From positions 1 to 64,000 of the forward strand of contig NZ_JAILWB010000007.1 in NCBI RefSeq assembly GCF_025699295.1: a stretch of DNA of 64,000 bases. The letters run 5' to 3'. Below the pieces are notes generated by a model. It worked only from the letters and a program-made list of their open reading frames with translations, did no database searches and was not told the origin of the DNA. The translations under genes and the position numbers were made by a program. Source of the stretch: Hydrogenophaga sp. Its GTDB lineage: Bacteria > Pseudomonadota > Gammaproteobacteria > Burkholderiales > Burkholderiaceae_C. How positions within the stretch are numbered: position 1 is the first letter of the stretch; every line of letters starts with the position of its first letter. Below, one piece after another: positions 28,563-40,497 of this stretch.

Positions 28563-29420
28563 TCAGCGCCGTGCGCGACCCGCGTCAAAGAAGCCGTTGT
28601 ACAGCGGCATCAGTTCGGGGAACTCGGTCGCGAAGCGCTCGCGGTTGACGAAATAGGCCTCGCAGGTCACGGCGAAGAATTCCGCCGCGTCCTTGGTGGC
28701 GTAGTCGTCGAGCCAGGGTACTTCGCCACCGAAGCGTTCGGCCATGGCGACTGCCTCGCAGAAGCGGTCGTAGCTCGTCTGCATGGTCTTTCGCCACACG
28801 GCGCGTGCCTCGCCGGCATGGCGCGTGCCCATGAAATCGCGCGGCAGCGGTGGTGCGCCGTCGGGTGCGTCGCCGAGCGACATGTCGTGCATGTCGAGCT
28901 TGTGCACGAATTCGTGGATCACAACGTTGTGGCCGCGTTGGGCACGCTCCCCCGCGTTGGCAACGTCTTCCCAGCTGAGCATGAGTGGCCCCCGGTCCAT
29001 GGCTTCGCCGGCCAGCACCTCGTCGTAGTGGTGCACCACGCCCGCTCTGTCCATGGTCTTGCGCCGCGCCACGACGGCGCCGGGTTGCACCACGATGCCG
29101 ACAAAATCGCCATACCAGTCCAGCAACCTGAGCGGGTCACGCGCCGGTTCGCCCGACGCTGCGTGCATGTGCAGCAAGGGCAGACAGGCCTGCGCCGCGA
29201 TGGCGAGTGCCATGGCGTCAGTGACTGTCAGGCCGTTGGCACCGTGGAACTCCTTCTCCAGCAGGAAGTGTCTGCACAACAACAGCAGGCGTTGCTGGTC
29301 GGCGTCTGCGAGGCCTGCCAGAAAGGGGTGGTCCGCCAGCGTGCGTTGCCAGAGCGCATCGGGGATGGGGGTGGGCCTGCGCAGTGAGCGAGGCAGCCAG
29401 CGCTGGATCAGGTCGAACAT
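28563..29420 (-). CDS. mtfA: Zinc-dependent peptidase MtfA (M90 family)
   Basis: 285 residues. The zinc motif HEFVH (169-173, in IHEFVHKLDMHD) and the later AEFFAVTCEAYF are characteristic of MtfA, the cytoplasmic peptidase that in E. coli binds Mlc and affects the glucose phosphotransferase system. No signal peptide. It is the last gene of a minus-strand run, 18 bp after lpxH. A role with Mlc here is not shown by the sequence. Confidence 0.9.
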   Translation of the reverse strand: MFDLIQRWLPRSLRRPTPIPDALWQRTLADHPFLAGLADADQQRLLLLCRHFLLEKEFHGANGLTVTDAMALAIAAQACLPLLHMHAASGEPARDPLRLLDWYGDFVGIVVQPGAVVARRKTMDRAGVVHHYDEVLAGEAMDRGPLMLSWEDVANAGERAQRGHNVVIHEFVHKLDMHDMSLGDAPDGAPPLPRDFMGTRHAGEARAVWRKTMQTSYDRFCEAVAMAERFGGEVPWLDDYATKDAAEFFAVTCEAYFVNRERFATEFPELMPLYNGFFDAGRARR

Positions 29421-29438
29421 GGGGCGGTGCGAGCGGCG

Positions 29439-30254
29439 TCAGGGTATCAGCGGCACGCGGTGCGTGCCCTGCACGTCCAGCCGCAGTACCTCGGCTCGTG
29501 GCGGCGTTGCACCCATATCCCAGTCGCTCAGCACCACACGCCGCAGGCCATTGCCGAGCGGGTGCTCGGCCGGGCGGTGCGTGTGGCCATGGATCAGCGT
29601 GTGCGCACCAGCGCGGCGCAGCCAGTTGCGCGCGGCCTCGGCATCCACATCGGCCCAGAGATCGGGGTCGTGGCCCGTGCTGCGCTTGCGTGCCTCGCTT
29701 TGCGCGCGCAGTTCGCGCGCGATGGCTTCGCGCCGGGCAAGAGGTTGCGCCAGGAAGTCCCGCTGCCACTGCGGCGAGCGCACCTGAGCACGAAAGCGCA
29801 AATAGTCGACATCGGCCAGGCACAGCTCGTCGCCGTGGCTGAGCAGCCAGCGCTGGCCCTGGAAGACGAGCACCGTCGGATCGCTCAGGTCCTGCATGCC
29901 GCAAGCCTGCAGTGCGGCAGCACCGAGCAGGAAATCGCGGTTGCCGTGCAGAAAGTACACCGGCGTGTGGGTACTGCAGGCGCGCAGTTCGGCTGCGCAG
30001 GCGCGCGCGAACGCGTGGTCGGTCGAGAGGGCGTCGGCATGGAGAACGTCGTCACCCACCCATACCTCGAACAGGTCACCGAGGATGAACAGCGCATCGG
30101 CCCGATCGGGCGCGGGTCGCCGCAGGTAGCGCACCCAGGCCTCGAAGGTGCCGGGCTCGCTGGCCTGCAGGTGAAGGTCGGAAATGAAATCGACCGCTTG
30201 CCAGCTCGCGGGGGCGATGCATTCGGCGAAGCGGTCGACGGGGTGGGCAGACAT
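29439..30254 (-). CDS. lpxH: UDP-2,3-diacylglucosamine diphosphatase
   Basis: 271-residue calcineurin-like phosphoesterase that hydrolyses UDP-2,3-diacylglucosamine to lipid X in lipid A synthesis, at the inner membrane surface. The metal-binding motifs are all present: SDLHL (25-29), GDLFEVWVGDD, GNRDFLLG and HGHTHRP. It follows ppiB by 25 bp. The N-terminal extension of about 20 residues before the first motif is slightly long. Confidence 0.95.
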   Translation of the reverse strand: MSAHPVDRFAECIAPASWQAVDFISDLHLQASEPGTFEAWVRYLRRPAPDRADALFILGDLFEVWVGDDVLHADALSTDHAFARACAAELRACSTHTPVYFLHGNRDFLLGAAALQACGMQDLSDPTVLVFQGQRWLLSHGDELCLADVDYLRFRAQVRSPQWQRDFLAQPLARREAIARELRAQSEARKRSTGHDPDLWADVDAEAARNWLRRAGAHTLIHGHTHRPAEHPLGNGLRRVVLSDWDMGATPPRAEVLRLDVQGTHRVPLIP

Positions 30255-30279
30255 CGGGGCAGGGCGCGTGGCCCGGCGT

Positions 30280-30792
30280 TCAGAGGGCGACGGCTTTTTC
30301 GATCACCACGTCGTCCTTGGGCACATCGTCATGGAAGCCCTTGCGGCCGGTGGGCAGGCCTTCGATCTTCTTGACGATTTCGGCGCCGGAGACCACCTTG
30401 CCAAAGACCGCGTAGCCCCAGCCTTGCGCGCTGGGAGCGGTGTGGTTGAGGAAACCGTTGTTTGCGACATTGATGAAGAACTGCGCGGTGGCCGAGTGCG
30501 GGTCGCTGGTGCGCGCCATGGCCACGGTGTAGGTGTCGTTCTTCAGGCCGTTGTTGGCCTCGTTGGCGATCGGCGCGTCCGTGGGCTTCTGCGTCATGCC
30601 GGGCTCGAAGCCGCCACCTTGCACCATGAAGCCGGGAATGACACGGTGGAACACGGTGTTGTCGTAGTGGCCCTTGCCGACATAGGCCAGGAAGTTGGTG
30701 GTGGACAGCGGTGCTTTCTCGGCGTCGAGCTCCAGCGTGATCACGCCGTGACCGGCAATATGCAGTTCCACTTTCGGGTTGGCCATGTTCAT
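30280..30792 (-). CDS. ppiB: Cytoplasmic peptidyl-prolyl cis-trans isomerase (cyclophilin)
   Basis: 170 residues without a signal peptide. Cyclophilin motifs [32 protein letters not shown] and [12 protein letters not shown] are complete. It speeds proline isomerisation during folding. The ATG overlaps the ppiA stop by 4 bp, so cytoplasmic and periplasmic cyclophilins are expressed together. Confidence 0.95.
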   Translation of the reverse strand: MNMANPKVELHIAGHGVITLELDAEKAPLSTTNFLAYVGKGHYDNTVFHRVIPGFMVQGGGFEPGMTQKPTDAPIANEANNGLKNDTYTVAMARTSDPHSATAQFFINVANNGFLNHTAPSAQGWGYAVFGKVVSGAEIVKKIEGLPTGRKGFHDDVPKDDVVIEKAVAL

Positions 30793-31493
30793 TTCTCCAG
30801 GGTGGCTTTGAGGATGGTGATGGGGGTCTTGGGCACGTCGGTCGGGAACGGGCCTCCCGCGCCGGTGGGCGTGTCCTTGATCTTGTTGACCACGTCCATG
30901 CCGGACACCACCTTGCCGAAGACGGTGTAGCCATAGAGTTCGCCCGCGTTGAGCAGGCTGGCGCGTGGCACGTCCTTGTAGACCTTGCCCTTGTACTCGA
31001 ACTGAGGCACCGGGTCGCCCGGCGGGATCGGCGTGGGGTCGAGGAAGGCGTTGTCCTTGACGTTGATGAAAAACTGCGACGAAGCCGAATGGGGGTCGTT
31101 GGTGCGCGCCATGGCGACGGTGCCAACTGTGTTGCGCGGGCCGCCAAGCGCGATGGCGGCCTGGCCTTCATGGGCCACCGGAGGGCGCGTGGTCTTCTGC
31201 CTGTAGCTACCGTCGAAACCGCCACCCTGGACCATGAAGTTGCTGATCACGCGGTGGAACACGGTGCCGTCGTAGTGCCTGTCGCGCACGTACTGCAGGA
31301 AGTTCTCCACCGTTTTCGGCGCCTTGTCAGGGTAGAGCTCGATCACGATGTCACCCATCGATGTGGCGAGTTTCACGCGGGGATGGGCGCTCTGGGCATG
31401 GGTTGCGGCAGGCAACAATGTGGCCATGGTCGCCAATGCGGCGAGGCAGAGGGTCACCCGGCGGCGCAGCATGAGAGGTGGCAGTGGGGCCAT
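30789..31493 (-). CDS. ppiA: Periplasmic peptidyl-prolyl cis-trans isomerase (cyclophilin)
   Basis: 234 residues with a signal peptide (hydrophobic core about 12-28, ending THAQS). The cyclophilin core has [14 protein letters not shown] and [11 protein letters not shown], with an insertion ([19 protein letters not shown]) absent from PpiB. The ATG at 31493 shares one base with the L,D-transpeptidase stop. Its neighbours suggest a role in folding cell-envelope proteins. Confidence 0.94.
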   Translation of the reverse strand: MAPLPPLMLRRRVTLCLAALATMATLLPAATHAQSAHPRVKLATSMGDIVIELYPDKAPKTVENFLQYVRDRHYDGTVFHRVISNFMVQGGGFDGSYRQKTTRPPVAHEGQAAIALGGPRNTVGTVAMARTNDPHSASSQFFINVKDNAFLDPTPIPPGDPVPQFEYKGKVYKDVPRASLLNAGELYGYTVFGKVVSGMDVVNKIKDTPTGAGGPFPTDVPKTPITILKATLEK

Positions 31494-32974
31494 CAGATGG
31501 TTCCTTCAAAAAAGATCGTCCAGCGGTCCTGCTCGCGCACCCAGTACTGGCGTTTGGTCACACCACGGCTGCGGCCGGCAGGCACCTCGCCAAAGGTGAC
31601 GACCATGGTGTCCTCCTGGTCTCGCCAGCGCAGCACGGACAGATCCTTGATCTGCAGGTCGCGCGGCTTGCTGGCGCGCAGTTCATCTTCGACGCGGGGC
31701 CACCACTGCGCCAGATCGCGGCCCTGGCTGGCGAAGCGCTCGGAGTAGAAGCCCTTGAGTTCGGCCAGATTGCCGTCGCCACGCGCACGACGCCAGGCGT
31801 CGAGCACCGTTTCGAATTGTTCCCGCTCACGCGCCAGTGCGTCCGGTTGAACCCATTGCAGCGAAGGCGCGATAACCACCGGAGTGGTACGGATGCGCAC
31901 GGTCGTCAGCAGGCGTTCGAGGTCGGGGTTGGCCAGCACCACACAGCCGTCCGAGGCCTGCGGCGCGCGCACGAACTGGTCGCTGGGCGTGCCGTGCAGC
32001 CAGATGCCACTGCCGGTCTTGCCACGCTGCATGTCGAGCGGGTTGGGGTAGTTGATGGGCAGTGCGCCGACACCGTACAGATCGGGCAGATCGGCGGGGT
32101 TGAGGTTGCTGGTGATGTAGTACACGCCCAGCGGCGTGCGCTTGTCGCCCTCGACGGACTTTTCGATGCCCTGCAGACCCACCGAGATATAGAAGTCACC
32201 CAGCAGCTTGAGTCGGGGCGCCCGATCGACGCCGTGGGCGCCACGGACCGCGTTCAGGTTTTCAAACAGGTACAGGCGCGAGCGCGAGGCGTCGATGGCG
32301 ATCGCGTGGCGGCTCTGCGGCGACAGCGTGAGGAACTGCGTGGGCACGCTGCCCTCCGGGGGGCGCTCGGTGAGGGCGCGCAGCCTCCGGCGCGATTCCT
32401 CGCGCAAGGCCGTGAGCTGCACCGCAGCGGCCAGGGCCTTGGTATCGGGCACGTCGCCGAGTTGGCGCACCGGGTGGGCCTGCAGGCTGAGCAGGTCTCC
32501 ATGCACCAGATGGGCCAGCTGGAAATTCGGGTGATCGCGGACCAGTTGCTCGGTCTGCACCAGTGCTTCCCGATGGCGTGCCTGGCTGATGAGCTGGTAG
32601 ATGCCGATGAGACGGGCTTCGGCCAGGCCGATCCGCGGCGCCGACTGCCTGAGGTATTCGTCGGTCAGGCTCACGGCCTTGAGTCCGGAGGACGCCACGT
32701 CGGCCGATCCGGGCACGCGGTCGTGGGCCTTGGCCACAGCACTGTCGATCAGGGAGGGTGACGCACCGCCGGCTTGACCGGAGGGATCCGTCGGAGGGTT
32801 CGGCTCGACGGGAGTGCGCAAGACAGTGGCCACCAGCCACAGGCCGGCGAGGGCGGTCGCGGCGACGAGCGCGCCACGCATCCTGGGCGCTTGCCAGCCA
32901 CTGCCGGGCGTTGCACCCGGCAGTTCGGTCGAGAGGCTGGCATGGCCCCGTTGCGAAAACCGCCGATTGAGCAT
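31493..32974 (-). CDS. L,D-transpeptidase (YkuD) with C-terminal NTF2/Cds6-like domain
   Basis: 493 residues. One transmembrane helix (about 34-52) anchors it. The YkuD domain (about 222-365) has the motif His327 in WLHGTP and the catalytic Cys344 in ASDGCVVL. A C-terminal domain from about 370 (VLDAWRRARGDGNLAELKGF) resembles the NTF2-like/Cds6 fold. It should form 3-3 cross-links or attach proteins to peptidoglycan, or be a regulator of such enzymes. The ATG shares one base with the TPR gene stop, and that protein ends in a similar domain. Confidence 0.88.
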   Translation of the reverse strand: MLNRRFSQRGHASLSTELPGATPGSGWQAPRMRGALVAATALAGLWLVATVLRTPVEPNPPTDPSGQAGGASPSLIDSAVAKAHDRVPGSADVASSGLKAVSLTDEYLRQSAPRIGLAEARLIGIYQLISQARHREALVQTEQLVRDHPNFQLAHLVHGDLLSLQAHPVRQLGDVPDTKALAAAVQLTALREESRRRLRALTERPPEGSVPTQFLTLSPQSRHAIAIDASRSRLYLFENLNAVRGAHGVDRAPRLKLLGDFYISVGLQGIEKSVEGDKRTPLGVYYITSNLNPADLPDLYGVGALPINYPNPLDMQRGKTGSGIWLHGTPSDQFVRAPQASDGCVVLANPDLERLLTTVRIRTTPVVIAPSLQWVQPDALAREREQFETVLDAWRRARGDGNLAELKGFYSERFASQGRDLAQWWPRVEDELRASKPRDLQIKDLSVLRWRDQEDTMVVTFGEVPAGRSRGVTKRQYWVREQDRWTIFFEGTI

Positions 32975-33999
32975 CAAGAGCCTGTGGATTCCCGCACGAT
33001 GAGCCAGCGGGTGCCGATCTTCACCAGTTCCAGCGTCTTGCGGCTGGTGATGTCCAGGTTGTCGGAGGTGTAGTCCTGGCGGAAGCGGGCGGTGGCGCGA
33101 TCGGCGTTGACCGTGATACTCAGATCGCTGATGTCGACGCCGATGCGCGAGCGCGGCTCGATGCGCGCGCGGCGCTCGGCCTCCCAGGCAGCGCGGGCCT
33201 GTCCGCCCGGTGGCGCAAAGTTCGGGCCGTAGGCGCCCAGATAGCTGGCCATGTTCCTGGACGACCACGCGTTGGCCCACGCCATGACCGCCGCTTCGAC
33301 GTCTCTTTGCGCATCGCCGCTTGCAGTGGGTGCAGGCGCCGGTGCCGGCGCGGGGCTGGCCACGCTGGCGGCCCGGGGGGCGGGCGCCGCCGACGGGCTG
33401 GTGCCGTTCGAGGAGGGAGTACTGACGGCAAACAGGTTGCGGATCAGGCTGAGCTTGGGAGCCACGCCCGCATTGCCGGCATCTAGCTGCAGCGCCTTGC
33501 TGTAGGCCTGACTGGCCAGCTTGGCATACACATCGCCCAGGTTCTCGTGCGCCGTCGCATAGCTCGGATTCGTGCGGATGGCCATTTCGAGCGCGGCGCG
33601 CGCCTTGTCGAACTGGCTCTGGCCGGCGTACAGAACCGCCAGGTTGTTGTACGGCTCGGGCAGCTCGGGGTAGTCCTCGGTCAGCTTGGCAAAAGTGGCA
33701 ATCGCGTCCGTGGTCTTGCCGCTCTCGGTCTGAATCACGCCCTTGAGGAAGCGCATCTGCGGATCGCGTGGCTTGCCGGCCAGGTACTGGTCGGCCTTGT
33801 ACATGGCCTCGTTGAGCTGCCCCGCGCGCACCAGCCGGTTGACTTCGCTGTAGTCGTCCGCCTGCGCCCAGGCCGCAGGTCCGCCCAGGCCAAACGCGAC
33901 CACGGTTGCAAGCGCAAGCTGGCGCATGCGCATGGACAGACACGAGGATGGAATCGGCAGGCCTTGGTGGCCGGGCTGTGGGTTCACGGGGTGGGACAT
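32974..33999 (-). CDS. Secreted TPR protein with NTF2/Cds6-like C-terminal domain
   Basis: 341 residues. GAGG stands five bases before the ATG at 33999. A signal peptide with a long n-region (core about 26-43, ending AWAQA) is followed by three or four TPR units (about 48-175, for example PEPYNNLAVLYAGQSQFDKA), a Pro/Ala-rich linker and a C-terminal NTF2-like domain (VEAAVMAWANAWSSRN). Periplasmic. First gene of the six-gene envelope run; the shared C-terminal domain suggests it works with the L,D-transpeptidase. An internal ATG at about 33933 is an alternative start. Confidence 0.82.
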   Translation of the reverse strand: MSHPVNPQPGHQGLPIPSSCLSMRMRQLALATVVAFGLGGPAAWAQADDYSEVNRLVRAGQLNEAMYKADQYLAGKPRDPQMRFLKGVIQTESGKTTDAIATFAKLTEDYPELPEPYNNLAVLYAGQSQFDKARAALEMAIRTNPSYATAHENLGDVYAKLASQAYSKALQLDAGNAGVAPKLSLIRNLFAVSTPSSNGTSPSAAPAPRAASVASPAPAPAPAPTASGDAQRDVEAAVMAWANAWSSRNMASYLGAYGPNFAPPGGQARAAWEAERRARIEPRSRIGVDISDLSITVNADRATARFRQDYTSDNLDITSRKTLELVKIGTRWLIVRESTGS

Positions 34000-34097
34000 G
34001 GGACCTCGGAAGCGAGCCTGGGCATCCTACGGGGATGGGGCCAGTGGTGCGTTGATCGAATGACCGAAGGTGCGCTGGGGCGCGCCGCCGGGCTGGA

Positions 34098-34114
34098 TAT
34101 ACTGGCGGATTGTA
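34098..34114. promoter_or_regulatory. Possible divergent -10 elements between the TPR gene and cysS
   Basis: TATACT (34098-34103, plus) and TACAAT (34109-34114, minus) each match the -10 consensus at five of six bases and stand between the divergent TPR gene and cysS (gap 34000-34255). Neither has a good -35 at 16-18 bp, so assignment is tentative. Confidence 0.3.
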
Positions 34115-34255
34115 TCTGAGGGGTCCTGTTCCGATGGCCGCGCCAGACCGTATGGAACACCCGCAGGGCCTGCTGTGTGAGGGGTGTCATGCAAGGCCTG
34201 GCGAGTCCGGTTTGCCGCCCCCGATTGCCGCCCCGACTCCCGCGTCTGCCGTTCC

Positions 34256-35631
<1,376 letters not shown>

Positions 35632-35632
<1 letters not shown>

Positions 35633-36282
35633 TGGCCACGGCCGCATTGCCCGTGCCCACGCCCGTGCCGCCCGAGTACTGGGTCGAGGCCTGCCGCCAC
35701 CTCATGAAGCGCGACCGCGTGATGAAGAAGCTCATCCCGCAGTACGGGGCCGGTTGCCTGCAATCGCGCGGCGACGCTTTCGTCACGCTGGCGCGCAGCA
35801 TCGTCGGCCAGCAGATCTCGGTGAAGGCCGCGCAGTCGGTATGGGACCGTTTCGAGCAGTTGCCGAAGAAGATGGTGCCGGCGCAGGTGCTCAAGCTCAA
35901 GGTTGACGACATGCGCGCGACCGGCCTGTCAGCGCGCAAGGTCGAGTACCTGGTGGACCTGGCCCTGCATTTCGCCGATCGGCGCGTGCGCGTCAACGAC
36001 TGGCCTGGCATGGACGACGAAGCCATCATTGCCGAGCTGGTTGCCATTCGCGGCATCGGCCGCTGGACGGCCGAGATGTTCCTGATCTTCCACCTCATGC
36101 GGCCCAACGTACTACCGCTGGACGACATTGGTTTGCAGAACGGCATCAGCCAGGCCTACTTTTCGGGCGAGCCCGTCAGCCGCAGCGAAATCCGGGAAGT
36201 GGCGACCACCTGGGCCCCCTTCTGCAGTGTGGCGACTTGGTATATTTGGCGGTCGCTCGATCCGCTGCCGGTGAGTTACTGA
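35632..36282 (+). CDS. alkA: DNA-3-methyladenine glycosylase II family (HhH-GPD)
   Basis: 216 residues. Domain with SIVGQQIS and the helix-hairpin-helix ([13 protein letters not shown]), then the catalytic Asp in LPLDDIGL. It removes alkylated purines from DNA in base excision repair. It lacks the N-terminal domain of E. coli AlkA, as do many short bacterial members. Overlap with cysS is one base. The C-terminus ends in WYIWRSLDP, as is typical. Confidence 0.9.
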
Positions 36283-36335
36283 GCGCACCGGTTTTCACCG
36301 GGACGTCGTCGCAAACAAGACCAAAGGAGCACACC

Positions 36336-37322
<987 letters not shown>

Positions 37323-37323
37323 G

Positions 37324-38307
37324 GTGAACGCCTGCGACGCACCGGCCAACCCCTGCGATCAGGCGTTGGCGGCGTGGTGCGCGCGCTGGAGCAGCGTCGA
37401 CCTGCCCTTGGACACTGTGGCGGTGGCCTACAGTGGCGGCGCCGACTCCACCGCGCTGCTGCTGGCCGCTCAGCGGCGCTGGCCCGACCGGGTGGTGGCG
37501 CTGCATGTGAACCACGGTCTGCAGGCCGCTGCCGATGCCTTCGAGTCGCACGCCCGATCCTTCTGCGCCGAGCGCGGCATGGCGCTGCGGGTGGAACGCG
37601 TGCAGGCCATGCACACCTCCGGCCAGAGCCCTGAGGATGCCGCGCGCCAGGCACGTTATGCCTCCCTGGCGCGCATGGCCACCGATGCAGGAGCCAGCTG
37701 CACGCTGCTCGGGCAACACGCCGACGACCAGGCCGAAACCCTGTTGCTCGCGCTCAGCCGCGGCGCGGGCCTGCCGGGGTTGAGCGCGATGGCAGCGCGT
37801 TTCGAGCGACACGGCATGGTCTTCGGGCGGCCGCTGCTGGCGCTGCCCGCCACCGAGCTGCGCGCATGGCTGCTGTCGCAGGGCCACGGTTTCGTGGACG
37901 ACCCGAGCAACAGCGACCAGCGCTTCACCCGCAACCGCATCCGCGCGCTGCTGATGCCTGCGTGGGAGGCCTGCTTTCCGGGCTTCCGGCCGATGCTGGC
38001 GCGCAGCGCCGCGCACGCCGCACAGGCGCAGCGTTTGCTGGACGAGCTGGCGGTGCTGGATCTCGCTGGCACCGGCACGCCGCCCGCCATTGCGGCGCTG
38101 CAGCGGCTGTCGCGCGACCGGCAGGCCAACGCCTTGCGCCACTGGTTGCGCGACAGCGAAGGCGTGGCGGCCAGCGCCGCGCAGATGGACGAGCTGCTGG
38201 ATCAGGTCGCCGCCTGCACCACGCGGGGCCACCGCATCCATCTCAAGGTCGCCGCGGGGTACGTGGCGCGAGAGGGGGAGTGCCTGAACTACAGGGCACC
38301 CATATAA
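37324..38307 (+). CDS. tilS: tRNA(Ile)-lysidine synthase
   Basis: 327 residues. The PP-loop ATPase motif SGGADS (37-42) identifies TilS, which modifies C34 of tRNA-Ile(CAU) to lysidine so that it reads AUA. HVNHGLQ and GQHADDQAETLLL are further family motifs. GTG start one base after the accA stop; this implies coupled translation. The C-terminal domain is short compared with E. coli. Confidence 0.94.
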   Translation: MNACDAPANPCDQALAAWCARWSSVDLPLDTVAVAYSGGADSTALLLAAQRRWPDRVVALHVNHGLQAAADAFESHARSFCAERGMALRVERVQAMHTSGQSPEDAARQARYASLARMATDAGASCTLLGQHADDQAETLLLALSRGAGLPGLSAMAARFERHGMVFGRPLLALPATELRAWLLSQGHGFVDDPSNSDQRFTRNRIRALLMPAWEACFPGFRPMLARSAAHAAQAQRLLDELAVLDLAGTGTPPAIAALQRLSRDRQANALRHWLRDSEGVAASAAQMDELLDQVAACTTRGHRIHLKVAAGYVAREGECLNYRAPI

Positions 38308-38395
38308 TTACAGGTTGCCCAACGGGCCGCGAGTGCCCAGGACATGCACCGCCGACGTCGTCGCGTGGTGGCAACCAACCCAATCCCAACTCCCG

Positions 38396-39676
38396 ATGGC
38401 TTTGATAGTTCACAAGTACGGCGGCACCTCCATGGGGTCGACCGAGCGCATCCGCAACGTGGCCAAACGTGTGGCCAAGTGGCACCGGGCCGGTCACCAG
38501 CTCGTGGTGGTGCCTAGCGCCATGAGCGGCGAGACCAACCGCCTGCTCGGCCTGGCCAGAGAACTGGCGCCTGGCAAGACCGATGACGCCTACAACCGCG
38601 AGCTCGACATGCTCGCGGCCACCGGCGAGCAGGCCTCGTCCGCGCTGCTGGCGATCGCGCTGCAGGCCGAGGGCATCGGCTCGGTGAGCTTTGCCGGATG
38701 GCAGGTGCCGATCAAGACCAACAGCGCCTTCACCAAGGCCCGCATCGAGTCGATCGACGACGTGCGCGTGCGCGCCGAACTCGCTGCTGGCAAGGTTGTC
38801 ATCGTCACCGGTTTCCAGGGCATCGATCCCGACGGCCACATCACCACGCTGGGCCGGGGCGGCAGCGACACCTCGGCCGTGGCCGTGGCCGCCGCGCTCA
38901 AGGCCGCCGAGTGCCTGATCTACACCGACGTCGACGGCGTCTACACCACCGACCCACGCGTGGTGCCCGAGGCGCGCCGCCTCGAGCGCGTGAGCTTCGA
39001 GGAAATGCTGGAGATGGCCAGCATGGGCAGCAAGGTGCTGCAGATCCGCTCCGTGGAATTCGCCGGCAAGTACAAGGTGCCCCTGCGCGTGCTCTCCAGT
39101 TTCACGCCCTGGGACATCGACCTGAATGAGGAAGCCGCTTCCGGCACCCTGATCACTTTTGAGGAAGACGAAGACATGGAACAAGCCGTCGTTTCCGGCA
39201 TTGCCTTCAACCGCGACGAGGCCAAGATCTCGGTGCTCGGCGTGCCTGACACCCCCGGCATCGCCTACCAGATCCTGGGTGCGGTGGCCGATGCCAACAT
39301 CGAGGTCGACGTGATCATCCAGAACCTGAGCAAGGGCGGACTGACCGACTTCAGCTTCACGGTGCACCGCAACGATTACCAGAAAACGCTGGACTTGCTC
39401 AAGGCCAAGGTCGTGCCGGCGCTGGGCGCGGCCGAAGTGGTGGGCGACACGCGCATCTGCAAGGTCAGCATTGTCGGCATCGGCATGCGCAGCCACGTCG
39501 GCGTGGCCAGCCGCATGTTCAAGTGCCTGAGCGTGGAGGGCATCAACATCCAGATGATCTCCACCTCCGAGATCAAGACCTCGGTGGTGATCGACGAGAA
39601 GTACATGGAACTCGCGGTGCGTGCGCTGCACCGCGAATTCGACCTCGACCAGACCGCTGACACCCTCACCCGCTGA
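38396..39676 (+). CDS. lysC: Aspartate kinase
   Basis: 426 residues. The start is at MALIVHKYGGTSMGS, the usual beginning of LysC. The kinase domain has SGETNRLL and GRGGSDTSAVA; two ACT domains follow (about 265-420) and should give feedback inhibition by lysine and threonine. It makes aspartyl phosphate for lysine, threonine and methionine synthesis. An internal start for a separate beta subunit is possible, as known for alpha2beta2 enzymes, around 39176 (MEQAVVSG). Confidence 0.96.
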   Translation: MALIVHKYGGTSMGSTERIRNVAKRVAKWHRAGHQLVVVPSAMSGETNRLLGLARELAPGKTDDAYNRELDMLAATGEQASSALLAIALQAEGIGSVSFAGWQVPIKTNSAFTKARIESIDDVRVRAELAAGKVVIVTGFQGIDPDGHITTLGRGGSDTSAVAVAAALKAAECLIYTDVDGVYTTDPRVVPEARRLERVSFEEMLEMASMGSKVLQIRSVEFAGKYKVPLRVLSSFTPWDIDLNEEAASGTLITFEEDEDMEQAVVSGIAFNRDEAKISVLGVPDTPGIAYQILGAVADANIEVDVIIQNLSKGGLTDFSFTVHRNDYQKTLDLLKAKVVPALGAAEVVGDTRICKVSIVGIGMRSHVGVASRMFKCLSVEGINIQMISTSEIKTSVVIDEKYMELAVRALHREFDLDQTADTLTR

Positions 39677-39713
39677 GCCGTTCTCCAGAGGAGAAGAGCC
39701 GGGTGAGTTGAGG

Positions 39714-39719
39714 CATAAT
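39714..39719 (+). promoter_or_regulatory. -10 element for tRNA-Ser
   Basis: CATAAT, five of six bases of TATAAT, lies 11 bp before the tRNA gene. No good -35 stands 16-18 bp upstream, so the promoter may depend on stable-RNA features or the tRNA may be co-transcribed with lysC. The perfect hairpin TTCTCC/GGAGAA (39681-39695) lies between. Confidence 0.4.
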
Positions 39720-39730
39720 ACGCAGCTTCC

Positions 39731-39823
39731 GGAGCGATGACCGAGTGGCCGAAGGTGCTCCCCTGCTAAGGGAGTATGGGGTGTAGAGCCTCATCGAGGG
39801 TTCGAATCCCTCTCGCTCCGCCA
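39731..39823 (+). tRNA. tRNA-Ser (anticodon GCU)
   Basis: 93 bases including an encoded CCA. Acceptor arms GGAGCGA (39731-39737) and TCGCTCC (39813-39819) pair fully; the anticodon stem-loop CTCCC-CTGCTAA-GGGAG gives GCU, reading AGC/AGU. A long variable arm and the T-loop GGTTCGAATCC are as expected for a serine tRNA. Confidence 0.97.
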
Positions 39824-39830
39824 GACACAA

Positions 39831-39861
39831 AACCCCATCGCCGTTGGCCGTGGGGTTTTTT
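39831..39861 (+). terminator. Rho-independent terminator after tRNA-Ser
   Basis: AACCCCA (39831-39837) pairs with TGGGGTT (39851-39857) and runs into six T residues. It starts eight bases after the tRNA CCA end and separates it from the opposing membrane-protein gene. Confidence 0.85.
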
Positions 39862-39886
39862 CATGCGCGGACGGGCCTGTGACTCT

Positions 39887-40366
39887 TCAACGCCGGTGCC
39901 GTCGAACCACCATGATGCCGATCCCGATGGCGCTTCCAATGATGAGATGAATCGCGATGTTGCCCCAAGTGAGAGGCGACTGATTGATGACCAGGGACAT
40001 GGATCCAAAGGCCGCCCCACCGGCCAGGCCAACTGCCAGCGGAGTGAAGCCCCGCAGCAGGCCCCGCAAAGCGAGCGTCAGCATCAACGCGCCGACTGAT
40101 CCAGCAAGCAGCAGCGAGGCGTACGTGTTGCCTCCGAACATCCAGCGTGCCATCGCGAAAACCCCGATCAGGACCACCAGATAGATGCCGTAGCGCGGCG
40201 GGATCGCTTCGTAGCCTTCTGAGCCTTGCAGGCCATGCTGGAGTTCCTGTTCGCGCCGCGCCTGCCCGGCGCCACGGCCCATGGCCTCGTCCAGGCTTTG
40301 CGCGGGCCGGGTAGGGATGCCGCGGTAGCCCTCGCTGTCGCCCCGCTGATGCTCGTTGAAGCCCAT
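39887..40366 (-). CDS. Hypothetical membrane protein
   Basis: 159 residues. AAGGAGA just before the ATG at 40366 supports this start. A hydrophilic N-terminal part (about 1-50, with SEGYRGIP and SEGYEAIP, two copies of an SEGY-IP motif) is followed by three to four transmembrane helices (about 58-150) and an Arg/His-rich tail. No family recognised. The DNA is convergent with the tRNA terminator and divergent from the EamA gene. Confidence 0.7.
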   Translation of the reverse strand: MGFNEHQRGDSEGYRGIPTRPAQSLDEAMGRGAGQARREQELQHGLQGSEGYEAIPPRYGIYLVVLIGVFAMARWMFGGNTYASLLLAGSVGALMLTLALRGLLRGFTPLAVGLAGGAAFGSMSLVINQSPLTWGNIAIHLIIGSAIGIGIMVVRRHRR

Positions 40367-40497
40367 CGTTCTCTCCTTCGGTGCGTGTGTCGGTGAGGCG
40401 ACTATCGGTGATATCCCCGTTTCCAGCAACGCATCGACACCCCGAACGCTGAACACGGTGCCGATGCCGGGCCATTGTGCTGACGCGACAATGCACC

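Noticed and set aside
38243-39631. A 462-residue antisense frame over lysC
   Set aside because: His/Asp/Gly-rich shadow of a well conserved gene.
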